A stretch of DNA of 64,000 bases from positions 62,001 through 126,000 of the forward strand of contig JAJEKV010000429.1 in the NCBI GenBank assembly GCA_021234155.1, given 5' to 3'. This document shows, one piece after another, positions 1-9,236 of the stretch; within the stretch, counting starts at the first letter, position 1; each line of letters opens with the position of its first letter. The DNA is from Isoetes taiwanensis. Its lineage: Eukaryota > Streptophyta > Lycopodiopsida > Isoetales > Isoetaceae. A program made the translations under genes and the position numbers. A model generated the notes under the pieces. That model had not been told where the DNA came from, did not search any database, and saw only the letters and a program-made list of their open reading frames with translations.

Positions 1-285
1 AAGAAATATGGGGATAGCCATCTGGTTACTATAACAGAAATGATGATGAATCCAGATGCTTTTGTTCTCAAACAGCAAGGGAATAATGCTGCTCCTCCTC
101 CAAACTACAACCGAAGAAGGGCCTCATCTAGTGGATCAGCCAGTGCCAGCAATATGACGGCTTGCTACTTTCCTCCCAAGATGTTTTCACGTAGTGAGAC
201 CAGTGTGAGTAAACTTGGCACAGGATCTGGTTCTGCTGTCACATCTACTTCATACCCGGCCAGGCGGATCGTGGCAACAACATAG
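1..285 (+). CDS. 3' end of an unrecognised serine-rich ORF, open at the left edge
   Basis: This frame is open from base 1 to the TAG at 283-285, so the protein may start outside the window. The internal ATG cluster at 40-48 is only a possible start. The visible part is about 94 residues, rich in Ser, Ala and Asn, with an RRR run followed by an SSSGSASAS stretch. No family is recognised. It may be the last exon of a gene to the left or a chance ORF. The bases after the stop carry no obvious continuation. Confidence 0.25.
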   Translation, partial: KKYGDSHLVTITEMMMNPDAFVLKQQGNNAAPPPNYNRRRASSSGSASASNMTACYFPPKMFSRSETSVSKLGTGSGSAVTSTSYPARRIVATT

Positions 286-666
286 CGGTCGAGGGGAGAT
301 CTGTCTATTTCAAGCCTAAAAGCAATTTGGACAGGATCGAGTCATTCGTACCTTTTACTATGGACATGTCAGACATCTAAAAAGGTTAGCAATTTTTATC
401 TATTACCTTATGGTCTTATTTTAGACTTTGATGAGCAAGTCAACTTTTACTCATGATCAGCAGCTATATTTGGTATTCACTCCAGTCTATATTGTTGTTT
501 TTACTTGGTCTTATGTATGCTTTTTTACCTATTCTATGTTTGCCCCATTGAATAAACACACTTATTAGGGCTCTTAAAATAACGGGATAGTGAGGACAAC
601 CTTAAGTAGATGGTTGAAACAAGATCACAACAACAGATTGAATATTGTGACAGTGGCAATCTTTGA
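286..666. other. unassigned AT-rich spacer
   Basis: No gene, RNA or clear repeat is visible. A TGA at 664-666 closes the frame that becomes the reverse transcriptase ORF. Confidence 0.4.
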
Positions 667-2460
667 GAAAAACTCGTTATTCACCTTACCTATGTTTTCG
701 CCTCATGGATTCTATTAGATTCAAAAAAAAATCCTAGAAATGTGTGGTTCCTCTATTTTGTGGTGAAGAGGGTGATCGGCCTTGAGCAAGAGGCCCCGAA
801 ATGGAAATATCTGCCAAAATTAGTAGACATGGTCTATAAGCCTTTTAATACTTTTGTTGAAAAAGGCAGCCCAAATGTCCCTCGCTCTAGCAATGCTCTT
901 AGAGGATACATTGACCCTAAATACCAGCATGTTTTGACCACTGATGAGAATATTATTCAAAACAAAAACCTTAGAGGCCTCTTTAAAAAAGGCTTAAATC
1001 ACATCCCGCATCAAAAACTCAACATCAATGAGTGTATGATTTCAGTCTTGGATGGTTTGAGGTTGTTCTTTGCTCTGCATAAGTTTGTTATCAGACCTTT
1101 GGATGCCCATAAATACCATCTCATTGAAACAGCAGCCCGTGAACTGGCTCTGGGCATGATGAAAGAATATTTCAAAGGGGAGGTTGGTAAAATCAGACAC
1201 TACACTCTCGAAGATGATGTGGATGCTGTTAAAGATCTAGAATGGGTAAAGAGAAACCTCTATGTGGCTGGGATAGACAAAGCTACAAATAACCCAAGTT
1301 TTATGTGTCCCTTCCTAGCTAAAAGCTTAGCGCTTGATAGACTCTCCAGCTCTGACTTCATGTCATCAGATATACCAGTTATCGAGGTTAGAAACAATAT
1401 GATAGAAAGGATACAAGAGTTATGGGAGATAAATTTTGAACCAGAACAGGATGTGCCCCTACCATATCTCCTATGCATTTACAAGGCCCACAAAAATAGC
1501 TTTCGATGGATCACTAATGCTCACAATTCTGTTTTTTCTGAGATAGCTTGCCTTGTAGCCGAAGGTCTTAATAACTTTATTGGTCTATGGCCAGAAGTTT
1601 CCAAAGATCTATGTAGAGGTATATCTCTTTTCTGTAAGAAAGGCTTTAGCCCAAACTGGTTGGTAAACTCTATTTATGACGTGACCCTCAACCTCCCGAA
1701 TAAGATACATAGTTTGTTTGTGGCTGATGTGACTAAATGCTATGAATCTATACCTGTGGAGGGTGAAAGTGGTTTGTGTCAGGTCATGAATGATATTGTA
1801 AACACAGTATTCCAGTACCAAAGGAAAGTACATCCCAAAAATAAACTTTGGATAAAACGATTTAATGGCAACGAGGTTGCCTTCAAGAGCAAGTGGGATA
1901 GCAAAAGTAAACAACCTGACTGCTGGTCAGAAATGAGTTGCCAGAGATTTATTGATATTAATATTTGGCTTCTCAAAAATTGCTGGTTATGTAATGATGG
2001 CAGAACTTGGAAGCAAGTTTGTGGTATACCCATGGGTTTTTCCTGCTCCCCCAGCTGGTGTAATCTTTATCTAGCCTGGTATGAAGTGAACTTTATTCTA
2101 AGATTAGTGGATGAGGGCAGATACATTGATATAGAAAGATTTAGAGATTCTTATAGATACATGGATGATCTCTTGCTAGTTAACTGTGGTAATCCAAATG
2201 AGTTCTTTGATATAAAAGCTGGTACCTGGATTTACAACCTTAATTTCCTGGAAATAAAAAATGAAACTTTGGATTTCATTGGCTATGGGAATAACAACAG
2301 AATCGGGACTTGTGCATGTTTCTTAAACATGAAGATTCAGATTTTAGATGCTGCCACTGGTGTGTACTGTACTACCAAGTTTGATAAAAGAGACAATTTA
2401 CCCTTCAATGCCAAAGTATACATTCAAAGGATATCGCCGCCCTTACTTTCATGCAAGTAA
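667..2460 (+). CDS. Penelope-like reverse transcriptase, no endonuclease domain seen
   Basis: The frame is open from 667 to the TAA at 2458-2460 (about 597 residues). The first in-frame ATG is only at 829, so the 5' end is probably truncated or spliced. The order of RT motifs is clear: LFKKGLNHIP near 979 (a Penelope-type N-terminal signature), PYLLCIYKAHK near 1461, motif A ADVTKCYESIP near 1723, motif B GIPMGFSCSP near 2023, motif C YRYMDDL near 2152, and LNFLEIKN near 2239. Motif A supplies one catalytic Asp and the DD pair of motif C the others. The KGLNxIP segment and the xDVxxxYxxIP style fit Penelope-like elements better than LINE or LTR enzymes. No GIY-YIG endonuclease is visible. The C-terminus seems to continue in another frame to 2618. 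A mobile-element origin is likely. Confidence 0.7.
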   Translation, partial: EKLVIHLTYVFASWILLDSKKNPRNVWFLYFVVKRVIGLEQEAPKWKYLPKLVDMVYKPFNTFVEKGSPNVPRSSNALRGYIDPKYQHVLTTDENIIQNKNLRGLFKKGLNHIPHQKLNINECMISVLDGLRLFFALHKFVIRPLDAHKYHLIETAARELALGMMKEYFKGEVGKIRHYTLEDDVDAVKDLEWVKRNLYVAGIDKATNNPSFMCPFLAKSLALDRLSSSDFMSSDIPVIEVRNNMIERIQELWEINFEPEQDVPLPYLLCIYKAHKNSFRWITNAHNSVFSEIACLVAEGLNNFIGLWPEVSKDLCRGISLFCKKGFSPNWLVNSIYDVTLNLPNKIHSLFVADVTKCYESIPVEGESGLCQVMNDIVNTVFQYQRKVHPKNKLWIKRFNGNEVAFKSKWDSKSKQPDCWSEMSCQRFIDINIWLLKNCWLCNDGRTWKQVCGIPMGFSCSPSWCNLYLAWYEVNFILRLVDEGRYIDIERFRDSYRYMDDLLLVNCGNPNEFFDIKAGTWIYNLNFLEIKNETLDFIGYGNNNRIGTCACFLNMKIQILDAATGVYCTTKFDKRDNLPFNAKVYIQRISPPLLSCK

Positions 2461-2618
2461 GGTCATTTGCTCCTGGTGATGATGCCCCGGTCTATATGTA
2501 CACGCTAGCGATCTTGGTGGGGGTCAGTAAAAAAAGACATGTTAAAATAATCCAACAATTAAAATCAATAATGGGTTTGATGGAAGAACCATATGCAAAA
2601 TGTGACAACCGTTCTTAA
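2424..2618 (+). other. probable out-of-frame C-terminal continuation of the RT
   Basis: Just before the RT stop, a second frame (2424-2618) is open for 64 codons. It reads on with plausible protein such as ILVGVSKKRHVKIIQQLKSI, rich in Lys and aliphatic residues like the thumb end of such enzymes. Either an indel lies near 2424-2455, or the sequence CAA|GTAAGG at 2454-2462 is a splice donor. The two cannot be told apart here. Confidence 0.35.
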
Positions 2619-3768
2619 GCGGGATTTTCCGGCCTCCACGTACTCGCTCAAGACTTGATCGATACATCCGCCAACGTGTATGACTGTTCGGGTTTTATGT
2701 AGCTATGATTTTGTTTACTATAATTAAATCATTAGTACAAGGTTCTATAGGGTCCTAGCGCGATTGCTAGGCACCTTATTTTGCCTAGTACTCAGCTTTT
2801 ATGTTGTCTTTACACCCACGACCCTTAAACATGGAAGGAGGTAGGTTTTCTATATATATATATATATACATACATATATCTATAAAGGTCATTTGGGTGG
2901 CTGCATTCTGATTTTAGCTCGACCAATGTCTAACGGTTATGCGTTATACATGTTATTTATGTATTTTAAGACCTCTGACCTTTGTGATACTTTATTTAGG
3001 TCTGGTTATAGTGGGCCTTGCTGTCCTGACAACTTTAGCACAAGATAGATCTTATTAGGGTAGACGTGTTTGTTTCATTCAAACATTAGCTTGGAAACAG
3101 GTTGGGGCTCTGATCCCATGATCCCCCCTTTGTGCAGTAACATGGAATTTCACTTTTATGATACCTTTGGGTCCATAGTTTGTTTGTGCTACATTTTTTC
3201 ATATATAACCTTTGTGATATCCTTGGCCATGGTTTACGTTCTACACCATTGCTATACTTTAAGGCGTGACGAAGCCTTTAGATTATTTTAGGCTCTTTTC
3301 CATATGTTTCTTTAAGGGCAACATGGACGTTTAATACCCATGGTTATTTCTATTTACATAACTAGTATAGATAAATAATGGTCTTTGAGTGTATCTTTCA
3401 CTTTGTGCTTTCCGTATCCATAGGAAATCCTTGACAATATCTGGAAGTATATGTTTCATAGCTTGTTCCAGCTATAGCCATAAGTAATAGTGGTAGAATT
3501 TATGTATAACTATCCGACCTTGTGGCAAACTTTATGAATGGCCAACAATTTATTGTGGACGGCGTGACTGCAACATTGGGCAGAGGGATTGACTGAATCC
3601 ATACTAGATTTGCCTTTTTCGTATGTGCTTCGAGCTGCCAAACTTTAAGACTGGGAATTTAATGCCGCTTGGGTTTCCGCAGGGCATTAAGGTAGATGAA
3701 AATGCATATTGCAGGTCTTTTGCTTGCTTTCTTTCTTTCTCCATTGTTACGATTTCTGCTTTGTTGCT
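2619..3768. other. unassigned spacer with a short TA tract
   Basis: No coding region is supported. A (TA)n/(CATA) microsatellite lies at 2851-2880. The ORF at 3070-3291 is hydrophobic with no recognisable domain and is not called. Confidence 0.4.
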
Positions 3769-4050
3769 ATGGCGCCAAAAAGAGGTGATGGCCGACCCCC
3801 TGGTTCTAAGAACAAAGTTCAGAAACAAGGCCTGAAGAATGGCTTAGGGATTAGGAAAAATATCACTGATGGACGGAGCAAAAATCTTGAGGCAGCTAAC
3901 ATCCTCAGGAGGTGCGTGATTAGGTCTGCTACAATGAGGGCCGCTGCAGCCGCTTCTGGGAATGATCCAGTGTATAATAATCCTGAAATCACCACTTATG
4001 AGCATTTGGACGTCAACACCAGTTTAGACAACGACCCCAATCAGGTTTGA
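3769..4050 (+). CDS. small AT-hook protein, possible first exon
   Basis: An ATG at 3769 opens a 93-residue frame starting MAPKRGDGRPPGSKNK. The GRPPGSK core flanked by Lys/Arg is a canonical AT-hook, which binds the minor groove of AT-rich DNA. The rest is basic (KNGLGIRKN, NILRRCVIRS) and ends in an acidic/Asn tail. The last codons read AATCAG|GTTTGA, which could be a splice donor, so this may be only exon 1. A pyrimidine-rich stretch ending CTGCAG at 4614-4619 is a possible acceptor. It lies 1.3 kb downstream of the RT on the same strand and could belong to the same mobile unit, but nothing shows this directly. No larger family is recognised. Confidence 0.45.
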   Translation: MAPKRGDGRPPGSKNKVQKQGLKNGLGIRKNITDGRSKNLEAANILRRCVIRSATMRAAAAASGNDPVYNNPEITTYEHLDVNTSLDNDPNQV

Positions 4051-5243
4051 AATAGTTCATCATTTGTTTTTACGGTGGTTTCTGGAGACCTCTGTTCAAG
4101 ATCTGGTTTGCACAAAAAGCTGCCAGAGATGCTATGATATGTTGCGGGCTTTGCATGTTCTGCAAATAATTTGTCTTTTGCCTCTGTTTTGCTTAAAGGT
4201 TTTAGATTTTGACAATCAGATCAGTTCAACATGATCAAGCATCCTTTTTATCTTGCTGGTTACTTTGTTTCTTGCTTCCTTGATTTAGCACCAAGTGCAT
4301 GATACAGGTATGACGGTATGATTTGGGTCTGCAACAATGTAAACTTGCTGATCTGTAACCATAAGACTTGGTTTTGCTCTTTTAGCCTATCTTTATTTTG
4401 GCTTTTAGCATAGAGTCTGCTTACTGCAGCAATTTACTTAAAGCATGTCTCAATATAAGCTTGTTTTCATAACTAGACGACCATCTAGAGTTGCTCTTTA
4501 TGTTTTCTTAGCTTATATAACAAAAGGATACGGATAAAAACAGAGTTTTGCTTCGCTTACCTGCTAGTGGCTTAGTATGTTACCCTGATTAAGGCTAATT
4601 TGCTTTGGTTTCACTGCAGGTAACACGCTTAACTCACCTTTTGTGGATTATGGACGTGCGTAGACGGATGATACAACAAATCTGAAAATTACAAAAGCAA
4701 GAACAGGCTGTTTTTTACTGTTATACTTTTCTATGATACTCCACTTAAATAGTGCTGGTCCCATCTTATTTTTGTCCTGTGTAACAACTTTTTTTCAAGC
4801 CTTTGTTGTTGCCAAAACATTTGATGGTACGTACACTATTATCATCCTTTGATATTTTGTGAGAACAGGATGGCGTAAAAGTCTTTATCTCTTTTAGACT
4901 TCTAGCCATATAGATGTTTTTGCACTCTTTTGATAATACATTATACATAAGTTCTGAAAACAAGGCTGTTTTTTCTATCCTTTGTCTAGTTATTTCAGAT
5001 CTATTTGGCTGTATTGCTCTTAATAATAAAGCTAAAAATACAATCAGGGATTTATCTTATGTTCCTTTTGCCTCTGTTTTTTCTGCCATGGTCTTTTAAC
5101 AGAATTTTTTTTAGCATAATCCACATTCTTGTATGCTCTCTAGTGACAGCCTTGATGATTTGAGTTTGGGACACCAATCTTCTCCACCGTGGCTTTATCT
5201 AGATTGCTAGAAGGATTTTGTAACATTTAGCCTATATTTCTGT
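4051..5243. other. unassigned AT-rich DNA
   Basis: No supported gene. Short ORFs here have no recognisable domain. The stretch may be an intron downstream of the AT-hook exon. Confidence 0.35.
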
Positions 5244-5557
5244 GTTATCCATACAATGTTGGAAGAATTCTCTTATGATTAAGCTCGTTATGGGACCAAA
5301 TATTTGGTCTTCGTCAAGTTTAGACATTTACAGAATTTTTAACTTTGCTTGGTTCTTTGACTACCTTCTAGGAATAGTTTGTATGTTTGGAGTCCGGGAA
5401 ACCTACTTTCTTCATATCAATCTACCCTAGAATGGTAAATAGGATGTCCGCCTTTGGACTTGTTGCATATTCTCGGTTAACCATACAATATGGATAAGAC
5501 TCCCTGTGGTTAAACTTCGGTTTTGGGCCAAATACTTGGTCTTCATCAGATTTGACT
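5244..5557. repeat. diverged tandem repeat, period about 235 bp
   Basis: Two copies of an 80-bp segment share ordered blocks: 'ATCCATACAAT..GG' then 'GG..CAAATA.TTGGTCTTC.TCA' then 'TTTGAC/TTTAGAC'. The first runs about 5246-5325 and the second about 5480-5557. Similarity is clear but the copies are old. Confidence 0.5.
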
Positions 5558-5719
5558 TGCAGGTAGTGGTCTTGTTTATCTCTAGTTTGACTCATAACTA
5601 TACAAGCCAGGTTGAAAGGTATGGGCCCGGGTAATGTCGGGACAGACTTAATCTCAAACTCTAACGAGTGTTAGTTTTGGAGTAGAAGTGTTAGCTAGAT
5701 TAGACCCTGGCAAATGTAG

Positions 5720-5720
<1 letters not shown>

Positions 5721-5815
<95 letters not shown>
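5721..5815. repeat. (TA)n microsatellite
   Basis: An uninterrupted TA dinucleotide run of about 95 bp, roughly 47 units. It produces a meaningless Ile-Tyr ORF across it. Confidence 0.97.
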
Positions 5816-5818
<3 letters not shown>

Positions 5819-6460
5819 GCTTTACAAGCAACCTTCCTTTTTAGGGATCTATATTCTTGATAAATGCCAAAAATATAGTAACTAGGAATTTGTAGCTTAA
5901 AAAATAATTCATTATAACCCATATTTGTTTGCATGATGATGTTCCGGGCTAGTCTTAAATATTATTAATCCCATCCAAATCCAAGTGGGGAAATGGTACA
6001 CGCCATTAGTCACAATCAAGAACCGTGTTAGTACAGTGTGTGAGAGAAAGTGGAAGGCAGTGTCAGCGCTTTTTTATAAAACCCCCTTGCTAATCGACCG
6101 AGGAAACAAGGAAAATTAAGAGCTAGTCCCCATCATTCATGCCTAGTTTATCCATTAGAACTAATTTAATTTCTACTCAACTACAACCTTTATAATCATC
6201 CTTATTATGCCATAATGAAGACTAGCAGACAAAAATCTCTTAAAATATAACTCCCCTTTTCTTTAACCCAAAAATAATAGAGCGGAATCAATGAACCATT
6301 ATTATCTATCTGACCTGGTTTTCGTTGACGTGTAGTTCGGGCTCCTCTTCTAAATCCATAAAGCCAGATTCTCCCATTTCTTCACCCATTGCATCCATAT
6401 GCCAATGCTATTGCAAGGCAATCTCTGTTTAGTATACACTAAATCCAAGGATCTACCCAT
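5816..6460. other. unassigned spacer
   Basis: No gene or clear repeat recognised. Confidence 0.35.
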
Positions 6461-7460
6461 ATGCTAGCATTTTCAAGAAGGAAACTAGAAAGTTTTTTAC
6501 TATATTTAAACAGTAGGATTCCAGAATACCTTATTGTTGGCTGACTACGGTTATCCAAAAACGCCAGAGGAATGATAAGAGGGTATTTAGCAATGGATAA
6601 TATTCTGTTCAAAGATTTGGCATAAATCGAGAATACTCTCATTAAGAAAACCATTTAATAAGCAAGATAGAATAATCAAAACATATGTCCATCTTCTACC
6701 TTTGCTCGGTTTGCTTAATAATGGATAGATTGAAATATCTTGGGCAAACGATTTTTTGCAGACCCTCTTTATAGGAATACTTCATGAACATGAAAAGCTT
6801 TGGTTGATTATGCTCGAAAATGAGCAATCGAGGACCAGATCGGTTTTTTGTCTTGACATAGGTGCGCCTTCTATGGTCTCTGCCGGATCGCTTTCCGTTT
6901 TGCCCTTGGTTGTAATAGCCCATTCAATTCTATTATCCAAAAACCTGCTTTATCCTTCTTAAATCAAATCCATAAGGCTTTCCCTATTCTAGCCAAAACA
7001 TTTCGATTTCAATCCATTTATTATATTCGGGGCTTTAGATTCAGAATTACCTTATTGCTAGATGCCATGCATTGCCCAAAAATATTGTCCAATAATTGCG
7101 GAGGAGTTGTAATCGATATTCGCACTGTATAACTTAATATTTCATCCTTGATCGAGGAGATTTAGAATAAATGTCGAATGAATCTGTTAAAATAATACAT
7201 CAAATATTCAAGATAGACAAAGAACATATGTCCGACTTCTACCTTAGCTCTGTTTTTTCCGATAATCATTTTGTAAATCTCATTGGATCCTCGATTTTTG
7301 CAGAGTTTTCTTCATTGAGGATACACAATAGAGCTATATAAACCCGATTGCTTATGCTCCTGGAATAAGCTATGAAGCAAAAATCGACTGTTCTATCCCA
7401 TTTCCGGCCCACCATGGCGACTTGCGAATCGATTCGGGGTTTTGCAAAGGGAATAACCAT
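6461..7460. repeat. diverged tandem duplication, offset about 540 bp
   Basis: Ordered blocks at about 6510-6860 recur at about 7035-7400. Examples are 'CCTTATTG' after a TTAG..ATTC..GAAT lead, 'ACATATGTCC..CTTCTACCTT', 'GATTTTTGCAGA.' and 'GATT..TTATGCTC'. On the minus strand both copies carry short open frames (6696-6923 and 7266-7460) that look weakly related. The block sits directly 3' of the minus-strand RT relic, so it may be the tail of the same element or a decayed gene with repeated domains. The protein family is not recognised. Confidence 0.45.
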
Positions 7461-7726
7461 TTAATAATATCTGCAATGCCTTTTTCGATTCCAATCAATA
7501 GCATTCCAAATTCATACCCGGACCTTTTCGATTCCATAGCCTAAGGCCATTCGATTTCCATTCGGAAATCATGCATCCGAAATTTTTTTAAAAACCCCAC
7601 CCAAAAAATACCTTTCTAGATCTTTTCCTTTCAATTTTTTTGTTTAACTATAACTCAATGGTTTATAGGGAAAATCGTGCAAATATAGGATAGAGTAAAG
7701 CTCCGAACTTTACCTCTTAAATTGCT

Positions 7727-8720
7727 TCATGCCCTCCAAAATCTGAAGTCTATAATCCGGTTGTTTCTCCACGGTGCCCGAGGTGCATGAATTTTTAATC
7801 GATTAAGTATTATAATGGTCTTAAGCCTTTCTAGGCAAAAGCCGTTAGATACGAAAACATCTAATGTCCTCCTATTTCCATCAGGAATTCTATTGGTTGA
7901 TTGCATAAATATAACAATGTTATCCTTGCGCAACCACAAGGTTATAACACCGGCTAATTTTTCTGTTAGATGCCAATTGTATAAATTGTGAACATTTAAA
8001 TGGGAGCAATCTTCTTTTGTCAAATCTCGTAGTAATGTATGTTCCCTACGTTTGATTCACAACCCGAATATGCATATTCAAGAAATTGCATCACGGGAAG
8101 TGCGAAGATCATATTGTGAGAATATTTGGCTAGTTTCTTCCTTTTTAATTTCGGAAAATCCAATGGATATATCCAAAACGGATTATCCAGTTTCTTGGTT
8201 GCGACGGGTCAATAAATAGGTCCATTATTGGATTATTTATAAGCCCCAAATCATCCATATACCTATAATTTCCTTCAAACAAGGCGAAACTCCGCTTTTT
8301 CCCAATTTTGCAGTCTCCCTATAAACTTATACTCATATGACATAAGATACAAGTTGCACCACAAAGGGGGAACAAGAGAACCCCATAGGGATTCCTCTTA
8401 CTTGTTTCCATACTCTATCTCCCAACTGTACATGACAATTAGCCAATAAATATTTATTCATGGTATTGAGTTCATGGAGTGTAAGCTCAAAAATAAGATT
8501 CTCGAAGTTGGAATATTCTTTCTCCATGAGCATTTGTACTTAGATCCACGGAATAAACGCATAACTTAAGAGGATATTTCAAAGTGGAATGCTTTATAGA
8601 AGAGAGAGTCACAAATAGTTGTGAAAAGTCTTCTCCAAATATAGGTATGGACTCATAACATCTAAATATCCGCTACCCATGTACACGTATCTTTTGAGGT
8701 AATTAACAACTAGATCTATG
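7727..8720 (-). pseudogene. decayed second copy of the Penelope-like reverse transcriptase
   Basis: On the minus strand several frames together show the same RT motifs, in the same order as the plus-strand copy at 667-2460. Motif A survives as CYESIP near 8655. Motif B is RVWKQVRGIPMGFSCSP near 8400, against RTWKQVCGIPMGFSCSP in the plus copy. Motif C is NYRYMDDLGLIN near 8255. A C-terminal stretch FVSNGFCLERLK lies near 7860. Frames change several times and stops intervene, so no protein can be made. The 5' part up to the KGLNxIP region was not found. This is a dead relative, not an exact duplicate. Confidence 0.65.
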
Positions 8721-8790
8721 GTGGAATCTATCCACCAAAATGATCTAGTACTAACCCCCATATATATATCTATCTATCCTGAATTGGCCA

Positions 8791-9236
8791 ACATGCCACC
8801 TATGATACACCACATGATTCACCAAATGCACCTCATGATTCACCACATGCACCATTTGCATCACCAAACATGTTGGTCAATGAAAGTCAAACATGTAACA
8901 AAGGTCCCTGTAAAGGCTCAAGCATGCCAAGGTGGCTCAAATATGCCACCTAGGCTCCAACATGCCAAGGTGGCCCAAACATGCCACGTAAGCTCCAATA
9001 TGCCACCTACGATGCACCACATGATTCACCACATGATTCACCAAATGCACCTCAAGATTCACCACATGCACCATTTGCATCACCAAACATGTTGGTCAAT
9101 GAAAGTCAAACATGCCCACGTAGCTCCAACATGCCACCCACGATTCACCACATGATTCACCACATGTTTCACCAAATGCACCACATGATTCACCACATGC
9201 ACCATTTGCATCACCACATCTATCACGACATGTAAC
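8791..9236. repeat. complex tandem array built on CACATGATTCACCA-like units
   Basis: Short units of the form CACATGATTCACC / CAAATGCACCTCA / CACATGCACCATTTGCATC are arranged in a higher-order block. Each full block ends with CAAACATGTTGGTCAATGAA. Blocks start near 8793, 9001 and 9130, the last one incomplete. A secondary unit, 'AACATGCCAAGGTGGC.CAAA', lies between blocks 1 and 2. The His/Met-rich ORFs here (for example 8718-9155) are translation of the repeat and are not called as genes. Confidence 0.75.

Noticed and set aside
5688-5885. Ile-Tyr repeat ORF
   Set aside because: It is only the translation of the (TA)n tract.
8718-9155. His/Met-rich ORF as a metal-binding protein
   Set aside because: The composition follows directly from the nucleotide tandem repeat; two frames give similar peptides.
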